This document shows positions 36,017 to 45,235 of a stretch of 64,000 nucleotides of DNA, piece after piece (the stretch's first letter is position 1; each line of letters begins with the position of its first letter). Below the pieces are notes generated by a model that was given only the letters and a program-made list of their open reading frames with translations, searched no databases and was not told the origin of the DNA. This stretch comes from Bradyrhizobium_A sp052115025 (lineage in GTDB: Bacteria > Pseudomonadota > Alphaproteobacteria > Rhizobiales > Xanthobacteraceae): contig NZ_JBFRFW010000025.1 of assembly GCF_052115025.1 (NCBI RefSeq), positions 1-64,000 of the forward strand. The letters run 5' to 3'. The position numbers were made by a program, and so were the translations under genes.

Positions 36017-38074
36017 ATGGTTACCGCCCAAGGCCCGAGCCGTCCGGACGACGAAAAGCGCCTCGCGCCCTTCGAACACGCTGTGAATTCCGCCGAAGCG
36101 CGCGTCCGCCTGGTGTGGTTCACGCTCACGTCCCTGACGGCTTACGTTTTCGTCGCGTTTCTCGCCACCTCGCACGAGGACATGCTGCTGCAGAGCCGGC
36201 AAAAGCTGCCGCTGCTGCAGATCGAACTGCCGCTGGACGGCTTTGCACTCATCGGACCGGTCCTGCTGCTGCTGGTCCACATCATGGCCCTGGTCAACGT
36301 TCTCTACGTCAAGGACGCGCTCGGCGACTATTGCGGCGCGCTCGCTGCGACGGGCAGCAGCAAGGCGAGGTCCGCATCATGGAATCGGATCGCGTCGGGG
36401 ATCTTCATTCGCGGGCCTGGCTTGCCCGTCCCCGCTCTGCTGCGCGCGGCGCAATGGCTGCTCGAAGCGATCACCGTGTGGCTGGCCCCGCCAATCACCC
36501 TGCTGTTCTGCCAGTTGCGCTTCCTGCCCTATCACAACACGTCGATCACCTGGGTGCATCGCGCGGTTCTGCTGCTGGACGTCCTGTGCATCGCGATCGC
36601 GGCGATCGCCGCCGCGCGTTACCTTGCCAAGCGGCAGCCCTGGACACGCGGTCAACGCCTGCGCCGCAGCACCCTTCGTTTCGCGCCGGGCGCTGTCGTC
36701 CTCGCCGGCGTGTGCTTTCTGTCGCTGTTCGTGTTTCAGCATCGCCAGGATCAGCGCTGGAATCCGCTCCCGCGCTGCGGACCGACGCCGTGCGTCGTCA
36801 AATCCGTATTCGAACGTGTGGTCTGGCCAAACCTCGAAGCCCGTTCATCGCTGCTCTATCGCGACCTCCACGCGCCCGCGAGCCGGGCTGTCATGGACCC
36901 CGCCGACAAGCTGACGGACCTTCCCTACAGCATCTCGTTCCGGCTCAGGGATCTCGAAGGTGCCGAGCTGCAGGGCGGCCGCTTCTACAAGGCTGACTTT
37001 CGCGGCGCGAACCTGCGCGGTGCGAGCCTGCGTGACGCCGATTTGCGCGAAGCCCAATTTGGCTGCTTCCGCGACCCGAGCGCTTACAAATGCGCGAACC
37101 TTCAGTTCGCGGATCTCAGCGATGCCTTCATGCAAGGAGCGGACTTCAGCTCTGTCGAGGCACAAGGTGCAATCTTCTCGTCGTGGGAAAGCCATGGCGC
37201 CCAGCTCCAACGCGCGAATTTCTTCGTCGCCAAGCTGACAGGAGCCGCGTTTCATGGCGACCTATCCGGTGCAAGCTTCCGCAACGCTAATCTTGTCGCC
37301 GCTTATCTTCCCAGCGTGCTGATGGGCGTTGACTTCACCAATGCCGACTTGTCCTATGCGGACCTGTCCAGAGGACGCTTGGTGGGGAGCGATTTCACGG
37401 ACGCCCAACTCATCGGCACCGATCTCTCCAAGACGCGTCCGTGGCGCCTCGTCGGCTCCCCGAGGTTGGAGAATGGCAACGAACTCGCTATCACTGACTG
37501 TCGTGATGTCAAGCTCTCGACATTTACGCGAACGGAATACAATTCCTTTCTCGACGAGATGCGTAAGATCCCGGAGACGATCGATCGACCGCTCTGGAAC
37601 TATCCGCTGATGGACCCGGATAAACCCGGCTCCATTGACGGATTCAAGATTTCGGACCTGCCGAGCTGGCTCGCCTCCTGCACTGCCTATGATCCCGTGA
37701 AGCAGGATGCCGATCTCGCTACGCAATATGTACGGCGGATCTGCTCCGCCGAAATGGAGGTGGATGGCGACAGCATTGCCGCCTGGCCGAGCCAAGACTA
37801 CGTCGGCCGCTTCTCATTGAGTGATTGGGGTACTCCGGTACGCCAGCAACTCATCCACGAATTCTATCGTCAGGTGTTCAGCCTGCCCGAATGTGCTCAC
37901 GTCCTGACTGGTATTCGCAAGCCCGCACCGCTGTTGGAATATCGCGATTTATTCCATGAAATCTGGAGAAACGCACCGCTCGCGGGAATTGCAGCGCCGA
38001 CGATCAGTGCGGCAATCGGCCCCTGCGCTGATTGTGCGACCGACAAGACCGCGACGGCCACCGCATCGAGGTAA
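36017..38074 (+). CDS. Pentapeptide-repeat membrane protein
   Basis: 685 residues. About five transmembrane helices in the first 245 residues (e.g. LTSLTAYVFVAFLAT, IGPVLLLLVHIMALVNVLY and APGAVVLAGVCFLSLFVFQ), then a pentapeptide-repeat helix from about 315 to 475 with A(D/N)LxG units such as ADFRGANLRGASLRDADLRE, LSGASFRNANLVAA and NADLSYADLSRGRLVG. The last 200 residues are unassigned, with several Cys. Pentapeptide helices form rigid quadrilateral folds, usually binding proteins or DNA gyrase; here it faces the cytoplasm or periplasm from the membrane. Function unknown. It is isolated, divergent from puuE. Confidence 0.88.
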   Translation: MVTAQGPSRPDDEKRLAPFEHAVNSAEARVRLVWFTLTSLTAYVFVAFLATSHEDMLLQSRQKLPLLQIELPLDGFALIGPVLLLLVHIMALVNVLYVKDALGDYCGALAATGSSKARSASWNRIASGIFIRGPGLPVPALLRAAQWLLEAITVWLAPPITLLFCQLRFLPYHNTSITWVHRAVLLLDVLCIAIAAIAAARYLAKRQPWTRGQRLRRSTLRFAPGAVVLAGVCFLSLFVFQHRQDQRWNPLPRCGPTPCVVKSVFERVVWPNLEARSSLLYRDLHAPASRAVMDPADKLTDLPYSISFRLRDLEGAELQGGRFYKADFRGANLRGASLRDADLREAQFGCFRDPSAYKCANLQFADLSDAFMQGADFSSVEAQGAIFSSWESHGAQLQRANFFVAKLTGAAFHGDLSGASFRNANLVAAYLPSVLMGVDFTNADLSYADLSRGRLVGSDFTDAQLIGTDLSKTRPWRLVGSPRLENGNELAITDCRDVKLSTFTRTEYNSFLDEMRKIPETIDRPLWNYPLMDPDKPGSIDGFKISDLPSWLASCTAYDPVKQDADLATQYVRRICSAEMEVDGDSIAAWPSQDYVGRFSLSDWGTPVRQQLIHEFYRQVFSLPECAHVLTGIRKPAPLLEYRDLFHEIWRNAPLAGIAAPTISAAIGPCADCATDKTATATASR

Positions 38075-38127
38075 GAGGACGCCTCACTCCGACCGCAGCG
38101 GATTTCCCAAGAGGTCTGGTTCTCGGA

Positions 38128-39651
38128 TCACATCGTCGCCCCAAGCACCCAGGGCGCGAACTCGGCGCCACCGAAATCGAAGCTCTCGCTCTTGGTCGGC
38201 TCGCCGGACGCGACCCGCAGCATCAGCTCGAAGATGCGCTGGCCGCACTGCTGCACGTTCTCGTCGCCATCGAGGATGGTGCCGCAGTTGACGTCCATGT
38301 CGTCTTCCATGCGCCTGTACATCGGCGTGTTGGTGGCGAGCTTGATCGAAGGCGACGGCTTGCAGCCGAACACGCTGCCGCGGCCGGTGGTGAAGCACAC
38401 GAGGTTGGCGCCGCCGGCGACCTGTCCCGTGGCCGCCACCGGGTCGTAGCCGGGGGTATCCATGAACACGAAGCCCTTCTTCGTGATCTGCTCGGCGTAG
38501 TTGAGCACATCGACGAGATTGGTCGAGCCGGCCTTGGCCATCGCCCCCAGCGACTTCTCCAGGATGGTGGTAAGGCCGCCGGCCTTGTTGCCGGGGCTCG
38601 GATTGGCATTCATCTCCGCGCCCTCGCGCGCGGTGTACTCGTCCCACCAGCGCATCAGGCCGACGAGCTTTTCGCCGACCTCGCGGCTGACGGCGCGGCG
38701 CGTGAGCAGGTGCTCGGCGCCGTAGGTCTCCGGGGTTTCCGACAGGATCACGGTGCCGCCATGGCGCACCACGAGATCGCTCGCCGCGCCGAGCGCCGGA
38801 TTGGCGGAGACGCCGGAATAACCATCGGAGCCGCCGCATTGCAGGGCGACGGTCAGCTCGCTCGCCGGCACCGTCTCGCGCGTCACCTTGTTGGCGTCGG
38901 TGAGCGCCTCACGCACGAAGGCGACACCGGCCTCGACCGACTTGCGGGTGCCGCCGAGGCTCTGGATCTCGAGCTCGCGCAGCCGGCCGGCGAGCTTCTG
39001 CTCCTGCATCAGGCCGCCGATCTGGTTGACCTCGCAGCCGAGGCCCAGCACCACGACCGCCGAGAAATTGACATGGCGGGCATAGCCGCCGAGCGTGCGC
39101 CGCAGCAGCTTGAGCGGCTCGTCCTGGGTCATGCCGCAGCCGGTCTTGTGGGTCAGCGCCACCACGCCGTCGACGTTGGGAAAATCCGCCAGCGGATTGT
39201 CGCCGGTGAACGGGTTCTTGCGGAACATGTCTGCGACCATCCCTGCGACATGGGCGCTGCAGTTCACGCTGGTAAGCAGGCCGATGTAGTTGCGGGTGGC
39301 AACGCGGCCGTCGGGCCGGCGAATGCCCATGAACGTCGCGGGCACGTCGACCGGCTCGACCGGCTTCGCGTCGACGCCATAAGCATAGTCCTTGGCGAAA
39401 TCGCCCATACCGCAATTCTGGGTGTGGACATGCTGGCCCGGCTCGATCGGCATCGTGGCGAAGCCGATGATCTGGCCATAGCGCCGCACCGGTTCGCCGA
39501 CCACGATCGGCCGCACCGCCACCTTGTGGCCCGCCGGCACGCGATCCCGCGCGGCAACCCCATCGGCGACGACGGTTCCGGGCAGCAGCGTGGCGCGGGC
39601 GATGACGACGTTGTCGTCGGGATGCAGGCGGATGACGGGAGCGGGGGTCAT
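38128..39651 (-). CDS. UxaA/GarD-family sugar-acid dehydratase
   Basis: 507-residue altronate/galactarate dehydratase family enzyme with both domains: a small N-terminal SAF-type part (to about 95) and a long C-terminal catalytic domain. Motifs: NCGMGDFAKDY, GRVATRNYIGLLTSVNC, HKTGCGM, GLGCEVNQI, and DDMDVNCGTILDG with conserved cysteines. The family dehydrates sugar acids such as altronate or D-galactarate. Which one cannot be told from sequence, but the neighbouring HpcH/HpaI aldolase fits a galactarate/glucarate-like 5-keto-4-deoxy product. ATG 39651 follows AGAGGA. It is the last gene of the operon from 46381, separated from the aldolase by repeat locus D. Confidence 0.88.
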   Translation of the reverse strand: MTPAPVIRLHPDDNVVIARATLLPGTVVADGVAARDRVPAGHKVAVRPIVVGEPVRRYGQIIGFATMPIEPGQHVHTQNCGMGDFAKDYAYGVDAKPVEPVDVPATFMGIRRPDGRVATRNYIGLLTSVNCSAHVAGMVADMFRKNPFTGDNPLADFPNVDGVVALTHKTGCGMTQDEPLKLLRRTLGGYARHVNFSAVVVLGLGCEVNQIGGLMQEQKLAGRLRELEIQSLGGTRKSVEAGVAFVREALTDANKVTRETVPASELTVALQCGGSDGYSGVSANPALGAASDLVVRHGGTVILSETPETYGAEHLLTRRAVSREVGEKLVGLMRWWDEYTAREGAEMNANPSPGNKAGGLTTILEKSLGAMAKAGSTNLVDVLNYAEQITKKGFVFMDTPGYDPVAATGQVAGGANLVCFTTGRGSVFGCKPSPSIKLATNTPMYRRMEDDMDVNCGTILDGDENVQQCGQRIFELMLRVASGEPTKSESFDFGGAEFAPWVLGATM

Positions 39652-39695
39652 GGCGGTCCTCTTGAGGTCCTCTCTCAAACACATCGATCGCCGCT

Positions 39696-39800
39696 CCTCA
39701 TCCTGAGGAGCGACCAGAGGTCGCGTCTCGCGGGGATGAGGCTGCGACGGGGGCCTCATGGTTCGAGACGCGCGGCGTGGCCGCGCTCCTGACCATGAGG
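39696..39800. repeat. Paired palindromic intergenic repeats (locus D)
   Basis: Units 39696-39741 (CCTCATCCT/GGGATGAGG, inner GCGACC/GGTCGC) and 39754-39800 (CCTCATGGT/ACCATGAGG, inner GCGCGGC/GCCGCGC), inverted, 12 bp apart. It lies inside a predicted operon, between aldolase and dehydratase genes. Confidence 0.92.
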
Positions 39801-39808
39801 GAATAGCG

Positions 39809-40588
39809 CTACGCGCGGCCGCCGGAATCCTTGCGGGTCTGCTGCACCGACGTCTTGGCGAACTGGGCAAGGAGACCGCTGTCGTTGAGCAGCGTCACCA
39901 GCTTGAAGCCCATGTTGATGTTGCGCGCCGCGCCGGCCGCACCGCTGCAGTGGATTCCCGGATAGATGCCGCGCTTGTCGCATTCCTTGAGCAGCTTGTC
40001 GTAGATCTTGAGAATCTCCGGCTCGTCGCGGTCGAGCTTGGGCACGAGGCCGTAGGAAAAACCGAGATCGGACGGGCCGATATAGACGCCGGCGATGCCC
40101 TCGACGTCGAGGATCGCCTCCATGTTCTCGACCGCGGTGCGGGTCTCGATCATCGGCAAGCAGAGCGTCTCCTGGTTGGCCGTCTGCTGATAGGCGCCCG
40201 CGTCGCCATAGAGGCCGGAGCGGATCGGGCCGTTGCTGCGATTGCCGCGCGGCGGATACTTGCAGGCCGCGACGAACGCTTCCGCCTCTTCTCTGGTGTT
40301 GATCATCGGGCAGATCACGCCATAGGCGCCGCCGTCGAGCACCTTGCCGATGATGCCGGGCTCGTTCCACGGCACCCGCACCATCGGCGTCACCGGGTGG
40401 CCGTTCATCGCCTGGAAACACTGCACCATGGAGAGATAGTCCTGCACGCCATGCTGCAGGTCGACCGTGATGCTGTCGAAGCCGCACTGCGCCATCACTT
40501 CCGCAGAAAAGCCGGACGGGATCGCAAGCCATCCGTTGACCACTGCCTTGCCCGACGCCCAGATTTCCTTGACCCTGTTTGCCATCAT
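39809..40588 (-). CDS. HpcH/HpaI-family aldolase
   Basis: 259-residue class II pyruvate aldolase of the HpcH/HpaI family. Hallmarks: GFDSITVDLQHGVQDY (metal/catalytic His and base), MVRVPWNEPG, YGVICPMINTREEAEAF, LPMIETRTAVENM and IAGVYIGPSDLGFSYG. These enzymes split 2-keto-acids (for example 5-keto-4-deoxyglucarate, giving pyruvate and tartronate semialdehyde), metal dependent. It would act after the neighbouring dehydratase. The start is one of two adjacent ATGs at 40588/40585. The gene lies 63 bp after the Ldh-family gene on the same strand. Confidence 0.92.
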   Translation of the reverse strand: MMANRVKEIWASGKAVVNGWLAIPSGFSAEVMAQCGFDSITVDLQHGVQDYLSMVQCFQAMNGHPVTPMVRVPWNEPGIIGKVLDGGAYGVICPMINTREEAEAFVAACKYPPRGNRSNGPIRSGLYGDAGAYQQTANQETLCLPMIETRTAVENMEAILDVEGIAGVYIGPSDLGFSYGLVPKLDRDEPEILKIYDKLLKECDKRGIYPGIHCSGAAGAARNINMGFKLVTLLNDSGLLAQFAKTSVQQTRKDSGGRA

Positions 40589-40651
40589 CCTGTCCTGTTG
40601 TTGGCTCGTTGCTTCGCTGCTGCCGCAGCATAGCGATTTCCCGCGCGTGAG

Positions 40652-41740
40652 CTATGCCGTCACGCGCGTGATCATCTCGTCACCTATGCCGACATCGCGG
40701 GCGGTGGCCACGATCGCGGCCCAGGTGTCATCCGGCAGCGGCACCCCATTCGCCATCCGCTCGGCGCGCAGGCGCGCTTCGGGTTCGCCGGGAACCAGCA
40801 CCTCGTCATGGCCAGCCGCCGGTCGGCTGGCCTTGAAGAAATCGACATAGCGGGTGATCTCGCCGTCGAAGAACTCGCCGACGTCGACCCGCTTGGGATC
40901 GAGGAAGATCGCGAACATGCCGTTGGCGAAACGCCGCGGCGCGCTGGTCGCGCCGTTGCCGGTGAGCGCACCGCCGAGCAGCTCGCAGATCAGCGCAAGG
41001 CCAGAGCCCTTGTGCTCGCCGAACGCGCGAATGGCGCCGATGCCTTTGGAATGGTCGCGCGTGCCGTGTGCCTCATAGGGGCCATAGAGCAGCGCGGGAT
41101 CCTCGCTCAGCGAGCCATCCGGGCCGATCAGCGCTCCCTTCGGCAGCTTCTTGCCACCGCGGCTCGCCACCAGCACCTTGCCTTCCGCCACCAGCGAAGT
41201 CGCGAAATCGAGCACGACCGGTGGCTGGCCATGGCCGCGCGGGATGCCGACGCAGTACGGCGCGGTCGACAGCCGGCGGTCGACGCCGCCATAGGGCGCC
41301 ACGAGAATCGACCCGGCCGCCGTGACGAAATAGATCGACACCAGCCCCTCGGCCGCGGCCATCTCCGCCCAGTCGCCGATCCGGCCGATATGCCCGGAGT
41401 TGCGCAGCGTGATGGCCGCAAGCCCCGCCGCCTTGCACTTCTCGATCCCGATCGCCACCGCCTGTGGTCCCACCGTCTGGCCATAGCCAAAGCAGCCGTC
41501 GATCACCGCCAGCGACGGCGTGTCGACCAGCAGCTTCACCGTCCGGTCCGGGACGATGTCGCCGCTTCTCAGCCAGCGCATGTAGACCGGCACGCGGATG
41601 ACGCCATGGCTGTCATGGCCGGTGAGATTGGCGGTGACGAGATAGCGGCCGATGCGCTCGGCCTCGGCCACGGAGGAGCCGGCACGGCCGAAAATCTCGG
41701 CGACGAAATCGATCAGGGGCTGGTAGGGAATCGTAACCAT
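40652..41740 (-). CDS. Ldh-family (malate/L-lactate dehydrogenase type 2) oxidoreductase
   Basis: 362-residue NAD(P)-dependent oxidoreductase of the family containing malate/sulfolactate dehydrogenase, AllD and 2,3-diketogulonate reductase. Motifs: DSHGVIRVPVYMRWL, FGYGQTVGPQAVAIGIEKCK, VTLRNSGHIGR-like (ITLRNSGHIGRIGDW), APYGGVDRRLSTAPYCVGIPRG, and FGEHKGSGLALICELLGGALTG. It likely reduces or oxidises a 2-keto/2-hydroxy acid formed in the sugar-acid route, but the substrate is not predictable. ATG 41740 begins MVTIPYQPL. It follows livF by 32 bp. Confidence 0.9.
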   Translation of the reverse strand: MVTIPYQPLIDFVAEIFGRAGSSVAEAERIGRYLVTANLTGHDSHGVIRVPVYMRWLRSGDIVPDRTVKLLVDTPSLAVIDGCFGYGQTVGPQAVAIGIEKCKAAGLAAITLRNSGHIGRIGDWAEMAAAEGLVSIYFVTAAGSILVAPYGGVDRRLSTAPYCVGIPRGHGQPPVVLDFATSLVAEGKVLVASRGGKKLPKGALIGPDGSLSEDPALLYGPYEAHGTRDHSKGIGAIRAFGEHKGSGLALICELLGGALTGNGATSAPRRFANGMFAIFLDPKRVDVGEFFDGEITRYVDFFKASRPAAGHDEVLVPGEPEARLRAERMANGVPLPDDTWAAIVATARDVGIGDEMITRVTA

Positions 41741-41772
41741 GGACAGGCTGCCTTGACGTTCTCCGGCGGTTG

Positions 41773-42507
41773 CTAGACCGCCACTTTGGCGTGACCGCCG
41801 AGATAGGCGGCACGGATTGCTTCATTGCTCCACAGCTCGTCCGGCTTGCCGCCGAGCACGAGCCGCCCGGTCTCGAGCACATAGCCCTGGTCGGCGACCG
41901 ACAGGCCCATGCGCGCGTTCTGCTCGACCAGCAGCACCGTGGTGCCGCGGCGCTGGATCTCGGCAATGATGCGGAACACCGCCTGCACGATCACCGGCGC
42001 AAGGCCGAGCGACGGCTCGTCCAGCAGCAGCAGGCGCGGCTTCGCCATCAGGCCGCGCGCCACCGCCACCATCTGCAACTGGCCGCCGGACAGCGTCCAG
42101 CCCAGCGCATCGGCGAATTTGCGGATATCCGGAAACAGGTCGAACATCGCGTCGGCCTCGCGCGCGAGCTCGGCCTTGCCGGCCCGGCGGTTGGAGCCGC
42201 CGAGCATGATGTTCTCCCGCACGGTGAGGCCGGGAAACACCCGCCGGCCCTCAGGCACATGGGCGATGCCCATGCGCACGATGTCTTCCGGATGGCGGCC
42301 GGCGATCGACTGGCCGTCGAACAGGATGTCGCCGCTCGCGGGCTTGCTCAGGCCCGAGATCGCGCGCAGCGTGGTCGACTTGCCGGCGCCGTTGCTGCCG
42401 AGCAGGGTCACCACCTGCCCGGCCTCGACGCTGAACGAGATGCCGCGCAACGCCTCGATCTCGCCATAGCGGACGTTGAGATCCTTGACCTCCAGCAGGG
42501 CCATCAT
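41773..42507 (-). CDS. livF: ABC transporter ATP-binding protein LivF (operon 1)
   Basis: 244-residue ATPase of a HAAT/branched-chain-amino-acid-type importer. Walker A GSNGAGKST, LivF-specific VPEGRRVFPGLTVREN, signature LSGGQLQM, Walker B LLLLDEPSLGLAP and switch His replaced by the LivF-typical VEQNARMGL. It overlaps the stop of livMG by four bases. Cargo of this system is probably a hydroxy/sugar acid rather than an amino acid, judged from the catabolic genes directly downstream. Confidence 0.94.
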   Translation of the reverse strand: MMALLEVKDLNVRYGEIEALRGISFSVEAGQVVTLLGSNGAGKSTTLRAISGLSKPASGDILFDGQSIAGRHPEDIVRMGIAHVPEGRRVFPGLTVRENIMLGGSNRRAGKAELAREADAMFDLFPDIRKFADALGWTLSGGQLQMVAVARGLMAKPRLLLLDEPSLGLAPVIVQAVFRIIAEIQRRGTTVLLVEQNARMGLSVADQGYVLETGRLVLGGKPDELWSNEAIRAAYLGGHAKVAV

Positions 42508-44279
42508 TCGCTCCCGAGGTAGGCGGAAATGACGTCGGGGTGCTGCAGCACCGCGAGCGACTCGCCATCAGCGATACGCTTGCCGAAATTCAGCACCGTG
42601 ATGTGCTGCGCCGCCTCACGCACCAGCGTCATGTCATGGTCGATGATCAGGATGGTGAGGCCGTGGGCGGCGATGCGCTTGAGCAGGTCATGCAGATCGA
42701 CCTTCTCGCTCGAGTTCAGGCCGGCGGCCGGCTCGTCGAGCAGCAGCAGCGTCGGATTGCCGGCCAGCGCGCGGGCGATCTCGATCAGGCGCTGGTGTCC
42801 ATAGGAAAAGCTGGTCACCAGTTCATTGGCACGATCGCCGAGGCCGACGAAGGTCAGCGCCGCCAGTGCGCGTTCGGTGAGCGCGGCATGGTTCGCTCCG
42901 GCCGCAAGCGCGTTGCCCGGCCGCTCCGCGCCGATCACGACGTTTTCAAGGGCGGTCATTGAGCGGAACAGACGGATGTTCTGGAAGGTGCGCCCGAGGC
43001 CGGCGATGGTGCGGGCATGCGGCGACAGTGTCGTGATGTCGGCGCCGTCGAGCATCACCTGGCCGGCGGTCGCCTTGTAGAGGCCCGACAGCACGTTGAG
43101 CGTCGTCGTCTTGCCCGAGCCGTTGGGGCCGATCAGCGCATGAACGCCGCCACGGCGCACATCGAAATCGACGCCATCGACCGCCTTGAGGCCGCCGAAG
43201 TATTTCGACAGGCCGCGCACCTGCAGCACGACGTCGCCGCCGGTGGACGCCGGCGCGAGCTGCAGCGCGCTGCGCGCCACCGCCGGCTCGGCCTTGCGCC
43301 GCCAGCGATCGGCCATCGTCTGCACGAAGCCCCAGATGCCGTCAGGCATGAAGCGCACGATCAGGATCACCGACAGGCCGTAGATCGCGAGATAAAGGCC
43401 CGGCAGGCTCTTGAGGAAGCGCAGCCATTCCGGGATCAGGATCAGCAGCGCCGTGCCGATCACCGCGCCGATCGGCGACGCCACGCCGCCGAGCAGCGCC
43501 ATGGTCATGAACACGATCGATTCGGCAAAAGAGAACTGGTCGGGACTGACATAGGCAAAGCCGCCGGCGAACAGGCCGCCGGCGAGCCCGCCGAGCAGCG
43601 CCGACAGCGCGAACGCGGCGACCTTGGTGCGGTAGACGTCGATGCCGGCGATGCTGGCGGCAAGCTCATTGTCACGCACCGCGCGCATGGCGCGACCGAT
43701 CCGCGTGTCCGGCAGCTGCCACACCACGTAGCCGACCAGCGCCAGCGCGGCGACGCAGAAAGCCAGATAGGATTGCGACGAGGTCAGCAACGCCGGCCGG
43801 CCGATGTTGCCGACGCCGTCCGGCCCGTGGGTCAGGCCGATGGCGTTGATCATCACCAGCGTCACGATCTGCTGGAACGAGATCGTCACCATGGCGAGAT
43901 AGTGGCCGCCGAGCCGCAGCGTCGACATGCCCAGCACCGCGCCGGCGCCGAGCGCAACCACCGAGCCGACGACAAGGCAGATCCAGAAGCTGAGATGATA
44001 GTCGGTCGTGCCGAGACCGACCGCGTAGGCGCCGAAGCCGAAGAATGCGGCCTGGGCGAGGTTGATCTGGCCGCACAGGCCGAGCACCACCGACAGCCCG
44101 AACACCGCGATGGCGAAGGTCGAGGCCTGCATCAGGATGTTGAGGATGTAGCCGTCGAACGGCAACACGCCGGCGGCGATCACCGCGGCGATGGCCAGCA
44201 GGAAATAAGGCAGATGGCGCACCAGCGTCGGGACGGGGCGCGCGGCGGCGATGGCGAGATTATCGCTGGACGAGCTCAT
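42504..44279 (-). CDS. Fused ABC permease-ATPase (LivM-LivG, operon 1)
   Basis: 591 residues. Residues 1-330 form a LivM-type permease (about ten helices, with YLAMVTISFQQIVTL, FSFAESIVFMTMALLGGVASPIGA and an EAA-like loop). Residues 350-591 form a LivG-type ATPase with Walker A GPNGSGKTTT, LivG-type GRTFQNIRLFRSMTALENV, signature SFSYGHQRLIE, and Walker B LLLLDEPAAGLNSSE followed by IIDHDM. Fusion of these two subunits occurs in some rhizobial HAAT systems. It overlaps both livH and livF by four bases. Confidence 0.93.
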   Translation of the reverse strand: MSSSSDNLAIAAARPVPTLVRHLPYFLLAIAAVIAAGVLPFDGYILNILMQASTFAIAVFGLSVVLGLCGQINLAQAAFFGFGAYAVGLGTTDYHLSFWICLVVGSVVALGAGAVLGMSTLRLGGHYLAMVTISFQQIVTLVMINAIGLTHGPDGVGNIGRPALLTSSQSYLAFCVAALALVGYVVWQLPDTRIGRAMRAVRDNELAASIAGIDVYRTKVAAFALSALLGGLAGGLFAGGFAYVSPDQFSFAESIVFMTMALLGGVASPIGAVIGTALLILIPEWLRFLKSLPGLYLAIYGLSVILIVRFMPDGIWGFVQTMADRWRRKAEPAVARSALQLAPASTGGDVVLQVRGLSKYFGGLKAVDGVDFDVRRGGVHALIGPNGSGKTTTLNVLSGLYKATAGQVMLDGADITTLSPHARTIAGLGRTFQNIRLFRSMTALENVVIGAERPGNALAAGANHAALTERALAALTFVGLGDRANELVTSFSYGHQRLIEIARALAGNPTLLLLDEPAAGLNSSEKVDLHDLLKRIAAHGLTILIIDHDMTLVREAAQHITVLNFGKRIADGESLAVLQHPDVISAYLGSE

Positions 44280-45151
44280 GCTTTCTCCGCGACGCGTTCA
44301 CCGAAGATGCCTTGCGGCCGGAACACCAGGAACACCACCAGCACCAGGAAGGCGAAGCCATCCTTGTAGGGCACCGAGATATAGGCGGCGCCAAAGGTCT
44401 CGATGATGCCGAGCGCGAAGCCGCCGATAATGGCGCCTGCGACGTCGCCGAAGCCGCCGATGATGGTGGCGGCGAACGCCTTGAGCGCGATGGTCGAGCC
44501 CATCTGGATCGACACGAACAGCACCGGCGCCACCAGGATGCCGGCGATGCCGCCGAGCACGGCGGAATAGACGAAAGTGATCATGATCATGGTCGACACG
44601 GAGATGCCGAGCAGCGAGGCCATCTCCTTGTCCTGCGAGGTCGCCTGCAGCTTCTTGCCGAGCAACGTGTGCTCGAAGAACCAGTACTGGATCGCGACCA
44701 TGGCGATGGCAACCGCGATGATCAGCAGGTACTGGCTGTCAAGATACACCGGGCCGAGCTGGATGCCGGGCGTGTCGAACCACGGCGCCAGTACCTGGGG
44801 CTGCGGGCCGTAGATCGCGAGTACCGAGTTGGCGAGCAGGATCGAGGCACCGATGGTGGCGATGATCACCGGCAGGAAGCTGCGGTTGCGCAGCGGATAG
44901 TAGACGCCGAGATTGAAGATCACGCCGAGCAGCGCCATGCCGGCGAGCGCCGCCAGGAACGAGATCCAGTACGGCCAGCCGAGATCGACCGCGAACACCA
45001 CCATCAGATAGGCCGCCACCATGGAGAACTCGCCCTGGGCGAAGTTGACGACATTGGTGGCGCGGAAGATCAGCACGAAACCGAGGGCGACCAGCGCGTA
45101 GACCGCGCCGATGCCGATGCCGGTGAACAGCAGTTGCAGGACGAGATCCAT
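44276..45151 (-). CDS. livH: ABC transporter permease LivH (operon 1)
   Basis: 291-residue inner-membrane permease. Family start LVLQLLFTGIGIGAVYALVALGF, NVVNFAQGEFSMVAAYL, and the coupling loop AFAATIIGGFGDVAGAIIGGFALGIIETFGA near residue 225. ATG 45151 is preferred over a frame extended to 45226. It pairs with the fused LivM-LivG. It lies 84 bp downstream of the binding protein gene. Confidence 0.95.
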   Translation of the reverse strand: MDLVLQLLFTGIGIGAVYALVALGFVLIFRATNVVNFAQGEFSMVAAYLMVVFAVDLGWPYWISFLAALAGMALLGVIFNLGVYYPLRNRSFLPVIIATIGASILLANSVLAIYGPQPQVLAPWFDTPGIQLGPVYLDSQYLLIIAVAIAMVAIQYWFFEHTLLGKKLQATSQDKEMASLLGISVSTMIMITFVYSAVLGGIAGILVAPVLFVSIQMGSTIALKAFAATIIGGFGDVAGAIIGGFALGIIETFGAAYISVPYKDGFAFLVLVVFLVFRPQGIFGERVAEKA

Positions 45152-45235
45152 GGGACGCTCGCGTTTCGAGGGGAACGCCCGGCGGCGCTGCGCCGGGCGA
45201 TGAACGCGGCCTCCGCGAGGGGCCACGGTGAGGCG

